From NCBI GenBank assembly GCA_013214355.1, contig JABSSL010000010.1:51722-115721 (forward strand): a stretch of DNA of 64,000 bases. Direction: 5' to 3'. The notes under the pieces are model-generated. The model worked only from the letters and a program-made list of their open reading frames with translations, was not told the origin of the DNA and made no database searches. Shown here piece by piece: positions 9,166 to 18,382 of this stretch; within the stretch, counting starts at the first letter, position 1; each line of letters begins with the position of its first letter. This DNA comes from Saprospiraceae bacterium. GTDB lineage: Bacteria; Bacteroidota; Bacteroidia; Chitinophagales; Saprospiraceae. Position numbers and translations under genes: made by a program.

Positions 9166-10629
9166 ATGAAGAAGATAGGAATTGTAGGTGCTGGAGTGGC
9201 TGGCTTAGCAGCCTCCGTCAGAATGGCAAGCCGTGGCTATCAGGTAGAAGTTTTTGAAGCAAATGCCTACCCGGGTGGAAAATTATCTCAGTTTGAGTTA
9301 GATGGCTTCCGTTTTGATGCCGGACCTTCCCTTTTCACCATGCCACAATATGTACTGGATGTTTTCCAAGCGGCAGGCATCGATCCTGCCGGGAGATTTG
9401 AATATGATCGCTTGGATACGGTATGCAATTACTTCTGGGAAGATGGCACTCGTTTATCTGCCTTTGCCGACGAAGAAGCTTTTGCGGCAGAAGTTGAAGA
9501 CAAGCTTGGGGTCCCCGCTCAAAAAATTAAGCAGGTACTGGCAGATAGTGAAAGAAAATATAAACTCACTGGACAGACTTTTCTGGAAAAATCCTTACAC
9601 AAACTCTCCACTTGGACCAATTGGCCGATTGTAAAATCAATGCTGCTCATTCCCACTTTCGATCTATTCACCAATATGAATTCGGTAAATGAGCGCCTCC
9701 TAAAACACCCAAAACTCGTTCAATTGTTCAATCGGTTTGCTACCTACAATGGCTCTAACCCCTACAAAGCACCTGGCCTGCTGACCATCATCCCTTATTT
9801 TGAACATCGGATTGGCGCATTTTTACCGAAAGGTGGGATGCACGATATCACCCAAGCACTCTATCGATTGGCGCAGGATAAAGGGGTCCAATTCCATTTC
9901 GATAGCCCAGTAGAAGAAATCCTGGTAGAAGGAGGTACTGCCAGTGGGTTAAGGGTGGCTGGAAAGGATCATAGTTTTGATCGCATCATCAGCAACATGG
10001 ATGCCTTTTTCACCTACGAAAAGTTGCTGCCCAAAGCTCGGCATCCCAAACGAATCCTACGACAAGAAAAATCTACCTCCGCCCTGATATTTTACTGGGG
10101 AATCAAAAAGCAGTTTCCGGAGTTGGATTTGCACAATATCTTATTTAGTGAGGATTATCAACGGGAATTTGAGCATTTGGCCAATGGAAAGGTGTATGAA
10201 GATCCAACCATTTACATCAACATAACCCAAAAGTACTGCGCTGAAGATGCCCCAGCTGGCATGGAAAATTGGTTTGTCATGGTCAATGCTCCCTATGACT
10301 CTGGGCAAGACTGGGAAAAAATTATCAGCAGAACGCGAAAGCAGGTGCTACAAAAGACGAGTCGAATTTTAGGAACAGACATTGAGTCTCTCATTGCCTG
10401 CGAGGAAACCTTACAACCGCTTACCATCCAAAGCAAGACGGCTTCGCATCTAGGAGCACTGTACGGTACCAGTTCCAACAACAAGATGGCTGCCTTTTTG
10501 CGTCACCCCAATTTCTCCCGACGCATAAAAGATCTCTATTTTTGTGGAGGAAGTGTGCATCCTGGTGGCGGGATTCCACTCTGCCTACTAAGTGCTAAGA
10601 TTGTGGATGATGTCATGCATGCGGGATGA
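9166..10629 (+). CDS. crtI: Phytoene desaturase / CrtI-type carotenoid dehydrogenase
   Basis: 487 residues, the usual CrtI length. The N-terminal FAD-binding motif is IGIVGAGVAGLAASVRM (residues 4-20), followed by GGKLSQFELDGFRFDAGPSLFTMP, the diagnostic substrate-side motif of CrtI-type desaturases. The C-terminal motif LYFCGGSVHPGGGIPLCLLSAKIV (about 458-481) is the bacterial-type phytoene dehydrogenase signature. The enzyme removes hydrogens from phytoene towards lycopene, or acts on a related carotene, at the membrane surface. The hydroxylase gene crtZ follows 125 bases downstream. No phytoene synthase (crtB) or cyclase gene is in the window, so the pathway is split across the genome. A 4,4'-type or 3,4-desaturase role (CrtN/CrtD) cannot be excluded. 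Confidence 0.9.
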   Translation: MKKIGIVGAGVAGLAASVRMASRGYQVEVFEANAYPGGKLSQFELDGFRFDAGPSLFTMPQYVLDVFQAAGIDPAGRFEYDRLDTVCNYFWEDGTRLSAFADEEAFAAEVEDKLGVPAQKIKQVLADSERKYKLTGQTFLEKSLHKLSTWTNWPIVKSMLLIPTFDLFTNMNSVNERLLKHPKLVQLFNRFATYNGSNPYKAPGLLTIIPYFEHRIGAFLPKGGMHDITQALYRLAQDKGVQFHFDSPVEEILVEGGTASGLRVAGKDHSFDRIISNMDAFFTYEKLLPKARHPKRILRQEKSTSALIFYWGIKKQFPELDLHNILFSEDYQREFEHLANGKVYEDPTIYINITQKYCAEDAPAGMENWFVMVNAPYDSGQDWEKIISRTRKQVLQKTSRILGTDIESLIACEETLQPLTIQSKTASHLGALYGTSSNNKMAAFLRHPNFSRRIKDLYFCGGSVHPGGGIPLCLLSAKIVDDVMHAG

Positions 10630-10650
10630 TGGAGAATGGAGAATTTAGCC

Positions 10651-10706
10651 TTGTACATTACTCACTATAAACTATTCATTGTACACTGTTCATTATAAAT
10701 TCAACA
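10651..10706. repeat. Degenerate 28-bp tandem repeat between crtI and crtZ
   Basis: Two imperfect copies beginning TTGTACA and containing TCA.TATAAA lie at 10651-10678 and 10679-10706. A short GGAGAATGGAGAAT direct repeat precedes them at about 10631. AT-rich motifs of this type recur in intergenic regions of Bacteroidota; the role is unknown. They separate two genes that would otherwise be expected to be closely spaced. Confidence 0.5.
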
Positions 10707-10754
10707 TTTCCAAAAGATCCTTGTTACGTATTCAACAACAAAAAACATCAAGAA

Positions 10755-11252
10755 ATGACTGTACTATTTTATACTGCCGTAACGCTTGCGACGGTGCTAG
10801 CTATGGAGTTTGTGGCGTGGTTCGCACACAAGTACGTGATGCATGGCTGGCTTTGGAATTGGCACGAAGATCACCACCGGCCGAAGCATCAGAAGGAAGG
10901 TTTTTTTGAGAAAAATGATTTATTCTTTTTGGTATTTGCCATCCCTAGTGCAACTGCCTATATATTGGGATCAGCTACTCCTCATTTTTGGTTGTTCTTC
11001 GTGGGTATTGGAATATCCATTTACGGCTTGATTTACTTCTTGATCCACGATGTCTATATCCACCAAAGATTTAAGTGGTTTCGTCAATTGGACACGCGTT
11101 ATTCCAGAGCCATACTGCGGGCTCACGGCTCCCATCACGCCAAGCATACCAAAGAAGACTGTGAATCATTTGGTCTTTTGGTTGTCAACCCTAAATACTT
11201 CCAGAAAAGAAGCAGTTGGAAAAAGTCTGAAACAGCTTCCCACGCTTCTTAG
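10755..11252 (+). CDS. crtZ: Beta-carotene hydroxylase (CrtZ-type fatty acid hydroxylase superfamily)
   Basis: 165 residues. It carries all four His clusters of the non-haem di-iron carotenoid hydroxylases: HKYVMH (HX4H), HEDHH (HX2HH), HDVYIH (HX4H) and HGSHH (HX2HH). Four hydrophobic stretches span the membrane around them. The enzyme adds 3-hydroxyl groups to beta-rings, giving zeaxanthin-type carotenoids. Its position after crtI supports the assignment. The 3' end converges on the DUF2867 gene with a 13-base gap. Confidence 0.92.
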   Translation: MTVLFYTAVTLATVLAMEFVAWFAHKYVMHGWLWNWHEDHHRPKHQKEGFFEKNDLFFLVFAIPSATAYILGSATPHFWLFFVGIGISIYGLIYFLIHDVYIHQRFKWFRQLDTRYSRAILRAHGSHHAKHTKEDCESFGLLVVNPKYFQKRSSWKKSETASHAS

Positions 11253-11265
11253 GAGGCCTAACAGA

Positions 11266-11814
11266 TTAGAGCTGATAGGCGGGGTTCTTAGGATCATTCA
11301 TCAAATTCTTGGCCATGCGCTGAAGTACCGCAGGTACAATCAGGCGATGTAGGGGCTTGACCGGCGCAAAGTACCATCTTCCGAGCCAGCCGTTGAAGAC
11401 CACTGCTGTAGCCAACTTCATTTCGAAGAATCCTTCTTTGCTGGTTCCGATAAAAGACAACCAGAAGTCCAAGTGCTTATCCGATTCCCCCACCATTAGC
11501 TCGTCCGCTCCCCTACCCAGCACCTTGAAGAAGCCAATGGATTGGCCTTCCTGTCCTGCAAAATCTGCCAGCTCTTGAGCCATGTCTATTCCCTTGGCCG
11601 TCTTCAGACCGATGAGGCCCACCACTGCTTCTCTAATCCCCAACAAGACTTTCGTCCAGGTCGGGATACTATCAAAAAACAACTTCATCATACCCACGGG
11701 ACCAATCTTATACTCCAGCGGTACTTGGATGGCAAAGGCATCCTCATAATGAAGAGCCTGCGGTAATTGTCCGATAAGTTCATCGGCTGTAATGGCACAT
11801 TCGTAGGGTTTCAT
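11266..11814 (-). CDS. DUF2867-family protein
   Basis: 182 residues, soluble, no signal peptide. The central and C-terminal pattern (ESDKHLDFWLSF, FFEMKLATAVVFNGWLGRWYFAPVKPLHRLIVPAVLQRMAKNL) matches the DUF2867 family as I remember it, whose members are small START-like or lipid-associated proteins of unknown function and are sometimes fused to NAD-binding domains. It is transcribed away from the kinase-aminotransferase fusion gene. An inverted repeat in its promoter (11827-11849) suggests control by a TetR-like repressor. Confidence 0.7.
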   Translation of the reverse strand: MKPYECAITADELIGQLPQALHYEDAFAIQVPLEYKIGPVGMMKLFFDSIPTWTKVLLGIREAVVGLIGLKTAKGIDMAQELADFAGQEGQSIGFFKVLGRGADELMVGESDKHLDFWLSFIGTSKEGFFEMKLATAVVFNGWLGRWYFAPVKPLHRLIVPAVLQRMAKNLMNDPKNPAYQL

Positions 11815-11826
11815 ATTTTTGATTTA

Positions 11827-11849
11827 ACATACAATACTGTACGGTATGT
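11827..11849. promoter_or_regulatory. Candidate TetR-type operator upstream of the DUF2867 gene
   Basis: ACATAC at 11827-11832 is inversely repeated as GTATGT at 11844-11849. Inside it lies ATACTGTACGGTAT (11834-11847), itself palindromic except for one pair. The length and symmetry fit operators of TetR-family repressors. It is 13 bases from the DUF2867 start codon and about 110 bases from the start of the divergent fusion gene. Confidence 0.45.
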
Positions 11850-11870
11850 ACTATACTAACGCAGGTCGAT

Positions 11871-11878
11871 TAATTTTG
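11871..11878 (+). promoter_or_regulatory. -7 promoter element TAATTTTG for the fusion gene
   Basis: Matches TAnnTTTG about 85 bases upstream of the ATG at 11962. No clear TTG about 20 bases upstream was seen. Confidence 0.35.
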
Positions 11879-11961
11879 TTGAGAGCAACCCTCTCCTTTT
11901 TTATTCCGATCATCATTTACTATTTTGGCTATTTCAATTATCAATAGAAAAACCTACCAGG

Positions 11962-14900
11962 ATGGATCATGCCCAAAGCCCTCTTAAGGGCTTTACTCCT
12001 TTAGATCTTACCAGTTTAGTTCAGACGCATTTTGGAATAGAAGGAAGCCTGTCTCTCCTCCCCGGAGAACTAGACATCAATGCCATTTTGACTTCCAATA
12101 CTGGCGAAAAGTACATGCTGAAGGTTGCTCACCAGGATGCAGATCAGGCCAACATAGAAATGCAGAATGCCTTAATGCAGCATCTGGAAGAGAAAGCAAT
12201 TGCCTTAGCGTTACCACAGGTAAAACAGGCCGTGAATGGCTCTTCTTTGGTCAGGGTAAAGGATGACCAAGGTATTGAACGCATTATGCGACTATTGTCC
12301 TTTGTAGAAGGACAGCTATGGGCTGGCACCAATCCTCAAAATGCGGAGCTTCTGCATAGTCTTGGACAAGCTGTCGGGAGTTTGTGTCAGGGTATGCTGG
12401 ATTTCGATCACCCAGCAGCCCATAGACAATTTAAGTGGAATCTTTCGGATGGGCTGTGGATTAAGGAACAGCTGGATTTGATCACCGATGAGGAGCAGCA
12501 ATCGATGCTACTGTATGTGATTAATCTGGTGGAAAAAGAGGTCAATCCGCGCAAGGATAAAGTACGCAAAAGCGTCATCTATAATGATGCTAATGACTAT
12601 AACATAATTGTCAGTGAAGATCCAGCTAATAGGAAAGTGCAGGGATTGATTGACTTCGGTGATGTCGTGTACAGTGAGACCGTAAATGACATTGCGATTG
12701 CAGCAGCCTACGCCTGTATGGACAAGGCTGATCCCTTAACAGCCGCTGCTCAGTTGGTCCGAGGCTTTCATGAGGTGATGCCGCTCCAGGATGATGAATT
12801 GGCTATGATTTTCCCTCTGATGTTGCTACGCTTAGCAGTCAGTGTGACCAACTCGGCTCATAATCGCAAAGCAGAACCAGACAATACCTACCTATTAATC
12901 AGCGAAAAACCAGCCTGGGCATTACTCGATCAACTCACCAAAGTCGCTCCCGAATTGGCCTATTTTACGTTCCGCCAATACTGCGGCCAGGAAGCTTGCC
13001 CAAAAAGATCGCTCTTTGATCAATGGCTACAAGACAATAGGGAATCCTTTGGTAAAGTAGTCGATGCAGATTGGGATAATGAGGCGACGGTCTTTGACCT
13101 TAGCATCGGTAGTCTAGACTTAGGCAATAATGCTAATTTTGATACCATTCAAGCTTTCGAGCTGGTCATTGATCAATACCTACAAACCGAAAAAGCTAAG
13201 ATCGGAATGGGGGGCTATGGTGAAGTGCGCCCCTTTTACTCCACGGATGCCTACCTACAAATGGGCAACAATGGCCCCAGATGGCGAACCGTACATTTGG
13301 GCCTAGATATTTGGATGCCCGCGGAAAGCTTAGTCTTTGCTCCTTTAAACGGCCTTGTTCACAGCATTCAAAACAATCGTGGAAAACGTGACTATGGCCC
13401 GACTGTCATTCTGGAGCACCAGGTCAGTGAAACGCTAACCTTCTATACCCTTTACGGACATCTTAGTCAACGATCTCTCATTCACCTGTATCCTGGCCAG
13501 GAAATCGAAAAGGGGGAGATCATTGCCACCATTGGGCACTCCCGTGAAAATGGCAGCTGGCCACCGCATTTACATTTCCAAGTAATGTTGGACCTAATGG
13601 GCTGGAGAGGTGATTTCCCAGGTGTTGCTTTCCCGGAGGATCGAGATATTTGGTTAAGTCTCTGCCCCAATCCGGCAGACTTAGTCGGAGGTATCCCGGC
13701 TATCCCATCTAAGGAAACCTCTAGAAGCAAGGATATCCTAGAGGCTCGCAAAAAGAATTTGGGAAAAAGCCTGAGTGTTTCCTACCAAGAGCCACTACAC
13801 ATCCAGAGAGGCTATATGCAATATCTGTATGATGCCAATGGTAGAAGATTTTTGGATACCGTCAATAATGTGCCACACGTGGGCCATCAGCACCCAAGGG
13901 TCGTCAAGGCCGCGCAAAGGCAATTGGGCGTACTCAACACCAATACACGCTACCTACACGATAATATCGTACAATACGCCGAGGAGTTATTAGCCACCTT
14001 TCCGCCAGAACTGAGTGTTTGCTACTTTCTTAATTCTGGCAGTGAAGCCAATGAGCTAGCCATTCGCATGGCAAAAACCTATAGTGGGCAGCAGGATATA
14101 ATTGCCATGGAGGCTGGATATCATGGCAATACGGGTGCTTGTGTAGATGTGAGTTCCTATAAGTTTGATGGTAAAGGAGGGCGAGGAGCACCTGCCACTA
14201 CGCACGTGACTAGCATGCCGGATACCTATCGAGGCGAATTTAAAGGAAAGGATGCTGGAATACAATATGCAAAGCATATCGAAGCGCTCATTGGCAGTGT
14301 ACAGCAACAAGGTAAGGGTATCGCAGGCTTTATCTGTGAAAGTATCCTTAGTTGTGGTGGTCAAATCGTCCTCCCCAATGGCTTCCTAAAGGCCGCTTAT
14401 TCGGCAGTAAGATCAGCCGGAGGGCTCTGTATTGCGGATGAGGTTCAAGTGGGTTTTGGGCGAGTCGGGGCACACTTCTGGGGCTTTGAATTGCAGGGCG
14501 TGATTCCGGATATTGTTACGATGGGGAAACCGATTGGGAATGGTCATCCATTGGCAGCTGTGGTCACTACACCTGCTGTTGCTGAAGCCTTTACCAATGG
14601 GATGGAATACTTTAACACTTTTGGTGGAAATCCAGTTTCCTGCGCTATCGGTAGAACGGTATTGCAGATCGTACAGGAAGAAAAATTACAAGCTCATGCT
14701 CAATCCGTTGGTCAATACCTCTTGACAGGACTTCAGTCCCTGCAAAAGCAATTCCCGATCATTGGTGACGTCCGGGGACATGGTTTATTCCTAGGTTTTG
14801 AGCTTGTACAGGATGAACAGCTAAGGCCGGCGGCAAGTCAAGCCAGTTACTTGGCCAACCGTATGCGTCAAGGAGCTGTCCTTATGAGTACGGATGGTCC

Positions 14901-15012
14901 TTTGCATAATGTGTTAAAGATCAAGCCCCCGATGTGCTTCACACAGGCGAATGCCGATTTCTTTTTGGAAGGGCTCGAAAAAGTATTTAAAGAGGACTTT
15001 ATGCAAATCTAA
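11962..15012 (+). CDS. Fusion: APH-type kinase, M23 peptidase and class III aminotransferase-like phospholyase
   Basis: 1016 residues, no signal peptide, so cytosolic. Residues of about 20-330 form an aminoglycoside-phosphotransferase-fold kinase with the catalytic YNDANDYN (Asp209) and metal-binding IDFGD. Residues of about 430-560 are an M23 domain with its zinc ligands intact (HLGLD near 443, YGHLS near 498, HLHF near 535). Residues of about 600-1010 are a class III PLP enzyme with [12 protein letters not shown] and the PLP lysine Lys856 in [12 protein letters not shown]. In vertebrates, hydroxylysine kinase and the phospholyases for 5-phosphohydroxylysine and phosphoethanolamine are separate proteins of these same two families. 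The fusion therefore probably phosphorylates an amino alcohol and then eliminates phosphate. The substrate, and why a peptidase fold sits between the enzymes, are unknown. Confidence 0.88.
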   Translation: MDHAQSPLKGFTPLDLTSLVQTHFGIEGSLSLLPGELDINAILTSNTGEKYMLKVAHQDADQANIEMQNALMQHLEEKAIALALPQVKQAVNGSSLVRVKDDQGIERIMRLLSFVEGQLWAGTNPQNAELLHSLGQAVGSLCQGMLDFDHPAAHRQFKWNLSDGLWIKEQLDLITDEEQQSMLLYVINLVEKEVNPRKDKVRKSVIYNDANDYNIIVSEDPANRKVQGLIDFGDVVYSETVNDIAIAAAYACMDKADPLTAAAQLVRGFHEVMPLQDDELAMIFPLMLLRLAVSVTNSAHNRKAEPDNTYLLISEKPAWALLDQLTKVAPELAYFTFRQYCGQEACPKRSLFDQWLQDNRESFGKVVDADWDNEATVFDLSIGSLDLGNNANFDTIQAFELVIDQYLQTEKAKIGMGGYGEVRPFYSTDAYLQMGNNGPRWRTVHLGLDIWMPAESLVFAPLNGLVHSIQNNRGKRDYGPTVILEHQVSETLTFYTLYGHLSQRSLIHLYPGQEIEKGEIIATIGHSRENGSWPPHLHFQVMLDLMGWRGDFPGVAFPEDRDIWLSLCPNPADLVGGIPAIPSKETSRSKDILEARKKNLGKSLSVSYQEPLHIQRGYMQYLYDANGRRFLDTVNNVPHVGHQHPRVVKAAQRQLGVLNTNTRYLHDNIVQYAEELLATFPPELSVCYFLNSGSEANELAIRMAKTYSGQQDIIAMEAGYHGNTGACVDVSSYKFDGKGGRGAPATTHVTSMPDTYRGEFKGKDAGIQYAKHIEALIGSVQQQGKGIAGFICESILSCGGQIVLPNGFLKAAYSAVRSAGGLCIADEVQVGFGRVGAHFWGFELQGVIPDIVTMGKPIGNGHPLAAVVTTPAVAEAFTNGMEYFNTFGGNPVSCAIGRTVLQIVQEEKLQAHAQSVGQYLLTGLQSLQKQFPIIGDVRGHGLFLGFELVQDEQLRPAASQASYLANRMRQGAVLMSTDGPLHNVLKIKPPMCFTQANADFFLEGLEKVFKEDFMQI

Positions 15013-15020
15013 GGCCCCTC

Positions 15021-15659
15021 TTAATCACTGGCTATAGGAAAATAGATGGGATTGCGTTCATTGTAAAGCGCTATAAACTGATGAATTTTATCCTTCCATT
15101 TCCCCTTAGTGTCCAGGTAATCTTGAAACAGGTCTCGATCTCGTTCTAGGATGTCTTCCATGTTTCTTCTATTGAAGAATAGCTTGCGATTGTACTCAAA
15201 GTCAATGATGAATGATTTTGCCGTCTCATTTCTAGGGGGAAAAGGGAAAGCAAGGGAGGCAAATGTCCGTTCAATATTAGTCACCGGTCTTACTTCCGTA
15301 AACATGCAGATGGCCCCAATGGTCCTGATCTCAGCATGATCCCTGGTGTATATGATGTTGTCTTGACAATACCCAAAGACTTTGGAAGACTTCATGCGTT
15401 GAACCTCACCATAATGGTTGTAGTAACTTACATAAGATTGAGATAAGATATCTTCAAAGAAATATGGGTCATTAGGATCCGCTAGAGAAATGATCTGCGC
15501 TCTACTGATTGGCGCATTATTCTTCCAATCTTTGAAGTGCAAATACAAACCCTCTTCGAATTGGAGCTTCTCCTGATTTGCTATCACCTGATAGGCGGCT
15601 TGGGCCGAGACCTGAATAACATAGATGGAGAGGAAGATACAAATCAGCAATTTTCTCAT
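15021..15659 (-). CDS. Secreted protein of unknown function
   Basis: 212 residues from the ATG at 15659, which opens a signal peptide MRKLLICIFLSIYVIQVSAQ. An upstream in-frame ATG would bury it behind 13 polar residues. The mature part is mixed charged/aromatic with no motif I recognise (DPNDPYFFEDILSQSYVSYYNHYGEVQRMK; FNRRNMEDILERDRDLFQDYLDTKGKWKD near the end). It converges on the fusion gene with an 8-base gap. I assign no function. Confidence 0.7.
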   Translation of the reverse strand: MRKLLICIFLSIYVIQVSAQAAYQVIANQEKLQFEEGLYLHFKDWKNNAPISRAQIISLADPNDPYFFEDILSQSYVSYYNHYGEVQRMKSSKVFGYCQDNIIYTRDHAEIRTIGAICMFTEVRPVTNIERTFASLAFPFPPRNETAKSFIIDFEYNRKLFFNRRNMEDILERDRDLFQDYLDTKGKWKDKIHQFIALYNERNPIYFPIASD

Positions 15660-15870
15660 AGTATTCCAGTTTAATAGATTTGGGCGCCTGTAGCCCAAAT
15701 AAATTGGATCTTTTTGCTAGCTGACCGATGGATGGGAATAGGTCGGTGAATGGTAGGGAGTCACAATAACTCCTCTTATTGTACGCCACTAAAGCGTAGG
15801 AGTTGCTTATGTCTTGAAGAAATTTCATGATTCGATTCCCTACAGGTCAAGTTTACCGATTTGCCTTGAG
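15660..15870. other. Short intergenic region
   Basis: About 210 bases between two minus-strand genes. An open frame of about 100 codons crosses it but overlaps the 5' part of the secreted-protein gene in another frame and has no signal or recognisable motif. I treat it as non-coding promoter/leader DNA. Confidence 0.4.
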
Positions 15871-17718
15871 CTATCGCCCCTTTGCCACTGTCTCTGCCCG
15901 AGGATCAGCTCCTAGGAGGTATTGATCCTTCTCTCGAATGATCGCACCTACGCCGGCAGCGATGCCCCACTTTTCTTTAATTTTGATGGTGTAGCCCAGC
16001 GCTTGTAAACCCTCAATCGTCTCTTTGGGCATATTCTCCTCCACCTCTAGTGTCGCTGACTGCAGCTTGTGCGGAGCAAAGGAATCCGGGAATCCCAGTG
16101 TTCTGAATCGAGGGCGTTGAATAGCAGATTGGATATCATCTCCAAAAACAAAATGATGAAGCAAGACTTGCAAGATGGCTTGCAATTGATTATCTCCCCC
16201 TGGGGTATTAATGGCCATATAGAAGCTACTATCCTGTTCGATCATAACGGCCTGCGGCGTGACGCGAGGGCGCTTACCAGCCTGCAAGGCGGCCGGATGT
16301 CCTTCCTGTAAACGGAACTGGTTCATTCGATTGCCGAGGGTGATGTCCCAGTCAGGCACCATGGGTGTCATAGGAAAGTCGCTAGGCGTGATGGCTATGA
16401 TATTCCCTAGGCTATCTGCTACGATAATTTGGCTGGTATCATCTCCAATGATACGCGACTCTGATGTCCCTTGCGGAGGTGCCTCCAGTTCAAAAGGTTC
16501 GTAAGCGGGGATCTGACTAGGTGGGGGAAATTGTAGATAAGCTTCCTGAGTCAGAAGAGCTACTCTTTGCTTTCCGTAGGTTTGGGAAGTCAATTCCCCG
16601 ATCGGTACTTGGACAAAGCGACTATCTCCGATGTACGCTTCCCGATCTGACATGGCCAACTCGATCGCTTGCACCAAATAATGAATATAGGAGGCTGAGT
16701 TTTGCCCCATGGACTGAAGATCAAGTTGATCGAGAATGGAAAGAGTCATCGGTAAAGCGATACCTTGACTCCAAGTACCATTCACGTGAAGTCGCAGATT
16801 CTTGTAGCTCCCTTGAATGGGAACTTCCCAGTCTCCTTCGTAATTAGAAAGATCTGAAGCCTGAAAAAGTCCACCTTTTTTTTGATGATGAGCTAGGATG
16901 GCTTCGGCTAATTCCCCTTCATAAAAACTGGCTCTTACCGCTCGTAAGGCTTCTTTTCTAGTCTTACCGCTGGAAAGGGACGCCTGTTCTATAGACGCAA
17001 GATAACTCAGCGTTCGGGCGAGGTCAGGCCTTTGGAAGCGTTCCCCTTGATGAATGGGCTTCCAAGGGGTACCACCCAAATAGACCCTCGAATTGTAGGG
17101 CATCAAGAAACTGTAGCCTAAGCGCTCCATGGCACTGAGGTTTAGATTGTACCGCATCACATGATGTACGGGAAAACCTGCTATGGCCCGATCAATAGCT
17201 GGCTGGGCTAGTTCTGCAAAGGATCGTGTACCAAAACGCTCCATCACCGCTATCATCACATCTGGCCCTGCAGGGATCAATTGCGCACTGATATCCATCT
17301 TTGGAATAGTCTCATGTCCTTTGCCCTTAAAGTAGTCAATACTGGCTGCCTGCGGAGCCGTTCCAACACCAATATATCCTTGAATGGTATCTAGAATCTC
17401 TGACCTAAGCATCAAGGGGGCAATACCGGGAAACGCAGAAGCTTCCCCATGCGTAACATACAACATCAGGAGGCCAGCAAACGCGGCATCATAGGCATTC
17501 CCGCCTGATTCCAGTACTTCTAATGCCACCTCTGTAGCCCACGGAGTTCCGGCCACTACACCATGCGTTTGCGCAGCCAGTAGTGCCTTTTCCTGCCCCC
17601 AGGGATCCTCAAAAGGCATTAAGTCGCTCGGGCCCTTTGGTAATACTAAAAAGACTAGCACGAGGAGGATCAGTAGACCGAGAAGCCCCAAGAAGAAAAG
17701 TCTCAAAAATTTAAGCAT
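15871..17718 (-). CDS. Gamma-glutamyltransferase family protein, membrane-anchored
   Basis: 615 residues. An N-terminal hydrophobic helix (LRLFFLGLLGLLILLVLVFLVL) probably anchors it in the inner membrane facing the periplasm. The N-terminal half has the family start VVAGTPWATEVALEVLESGGNAYDAAFA. The catalytic Thr, which becomes the new N-terminus after self-cleavage, is Thr428 in DDTSQIIVADSLGN. The C-terminal half has the NTPGGDNQ glycine motif. Family members transfer or hydrolyse gamma-glutamyl groups, for example of glutathione or its conjugates. It is the last gene of a four-gene operon with two reductase genes, 39 bases after the quinone reductase gene, which fits breakdown of glutathione-like adducts. 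The exact substrate is unproven. Confidence 0.87.
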   Translation of the reverse strand: MLKFLRLFFLGLLGLLILLVLVFLVLPKGPSDLMPFEDPWGQEKALLAAQTHGVVAGTPWATEVALEVLESGGNAYDAAFAGLLMLYVTHGEASAFPGIAPLMLRSEILDTIQGYIGVGTAPQAASIDYFKGKGHETIPKMDISAQLIPAGPDVMIAVMERFGTRSFAELAQPAIDRAIAGFPVHHVMRYNLNLSAMERLGYSFLMPYNSRVYLGGTPWKPIHQGERFQRPDLARTLSYLASIEQASLSSGKTRKEALRAVRASFYEGELAEAILAHHQKKGGLFQASDLSNYEGDWEVPIQGSYKNLRLHVNGTWSQGIALPMTLSILDQLDLQSMGQNSASYIHYLVQAIELAMSDREAYIGDSRFVQVPIGELTSQTYGKQRVALLTQEAYLQFPPPSQIPAYEPFELEAPPQGTSESRIIGDDTSQIIVADSLGNIIAITPSDFPMTPMVPDWDITLGNRMNQFRLQEGHPAALQAGKRPRVTPQAVMIEQDSSFYMAINTPGGDNQLQAILQVLLHHFVFGDDIQSAIQRPRFRTLGFPDSFAPHKLQSATLEVEENMPKETIEGLQALGYTIKIKEKWGIAAGVGAIIREKDQYLLGADPRAETVAKGR

Positions 17719-17757
17719 AGTTGGTGTTATTGATGGCTCACTTCAACTAGGCAAAAA

Positions 17758-18378
17758 TTAAGAAAAAGACTCGATAATATGTCGACCAAAGGAATCAATT
17801 AATGCTTCTCGTTCCGGATGGGACAGCCTTTTGCTTCCGTATCCCACAAAAGGTGGCAACTTTACCACTCGAAGCATTTGAAAAACTCCAACATCCAAAT
17901 GGAACAATACCTGATCCATTGAACCCTTCCGTTCGGTGGTCCAAGCCATTTCAGGTGCGCCGGTGGTGAAAGACAGCATATACTTTTTTCCTTCTAAGGC
18001 AAATCTTCCGGCATAAGCAAAGCCCACGGAAAAAACATGATCAAAATAACTCTTCAAAATCGCAGGAACGGAATACCACCATAATGGAAATTGAAAGACG
18101 ATGGCGTCCGCCCATTCCAAGGCCTCCTGCTCCTGTTTAATAAATGCCGGCTGCCGATTCGATCGCTCAGCCTCAGCTTGCGCCAGTTGCAAATCAAAGA
18201 AGTCGGACTTATAGAAGGGGAAATCTGCTTTTCCACCAATAGGAAAATCCAAGGCATATAAGTCTCTCACCTTAACTTGATACCCCATTTGTGTCAAGAC
18301 CTCCATCGCTCTACTTTTCAATAGACCATTCATCGATTTTGGCTCGGGATGGGCGAACACCAATAGTATATTTTTCAT
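17758..18378 (-). CDS. NAD(P)H dehydrogenase (quinone), flavodoxin-like fold
   Basis: 206 residues. It starts with the flavin-binding strand and loop ILLVFAHPEPKSMNGLLKSR and contains the family signature DAIVFQFPLWWYSVPAILKSYFDHVFSVGFAY (about residues 90-120), typical of the MdaB/YwrO/NQO1-like reductases. These reduce quinones by two electrons, avoiding radical semiquinones. It is in an operon, 4 bases after the SMP-30 lipoprotein gene and before the gamma-glutamyltransferase gene, downstream of a divergent HxlR regulator. Quinone detoxification is therefore the likely role. Confidence 0.9.
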   Translation of the reverse strand: MKNILLVFAHPEPKSMNGLLKSRAMEVLTQMGYQVKVRDLYALDFPIGGKADFPFYKSDFFDLQLAQAEAERSNRQPAFIKQEQEALEWADAIVFQFPLWWYSVPAILKSYFDHVFSVGFAYAGRFALEGKKYMLSFTTGAPEMAWTTERKGSMDQVLFHLDVGVFQMLRVVKLPPFVGYGSKRLSHPEREALIDSFGRHIIESFS

Positions 18379-18382
18379 AGGA

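Noticed and set aside
15517..15828. A 103-codon frame upstream of and overlapping the secreted protein gene.
   Set aside because: It overlaps a gene with a clear signal peptide in another frame and has no recognisable motif.
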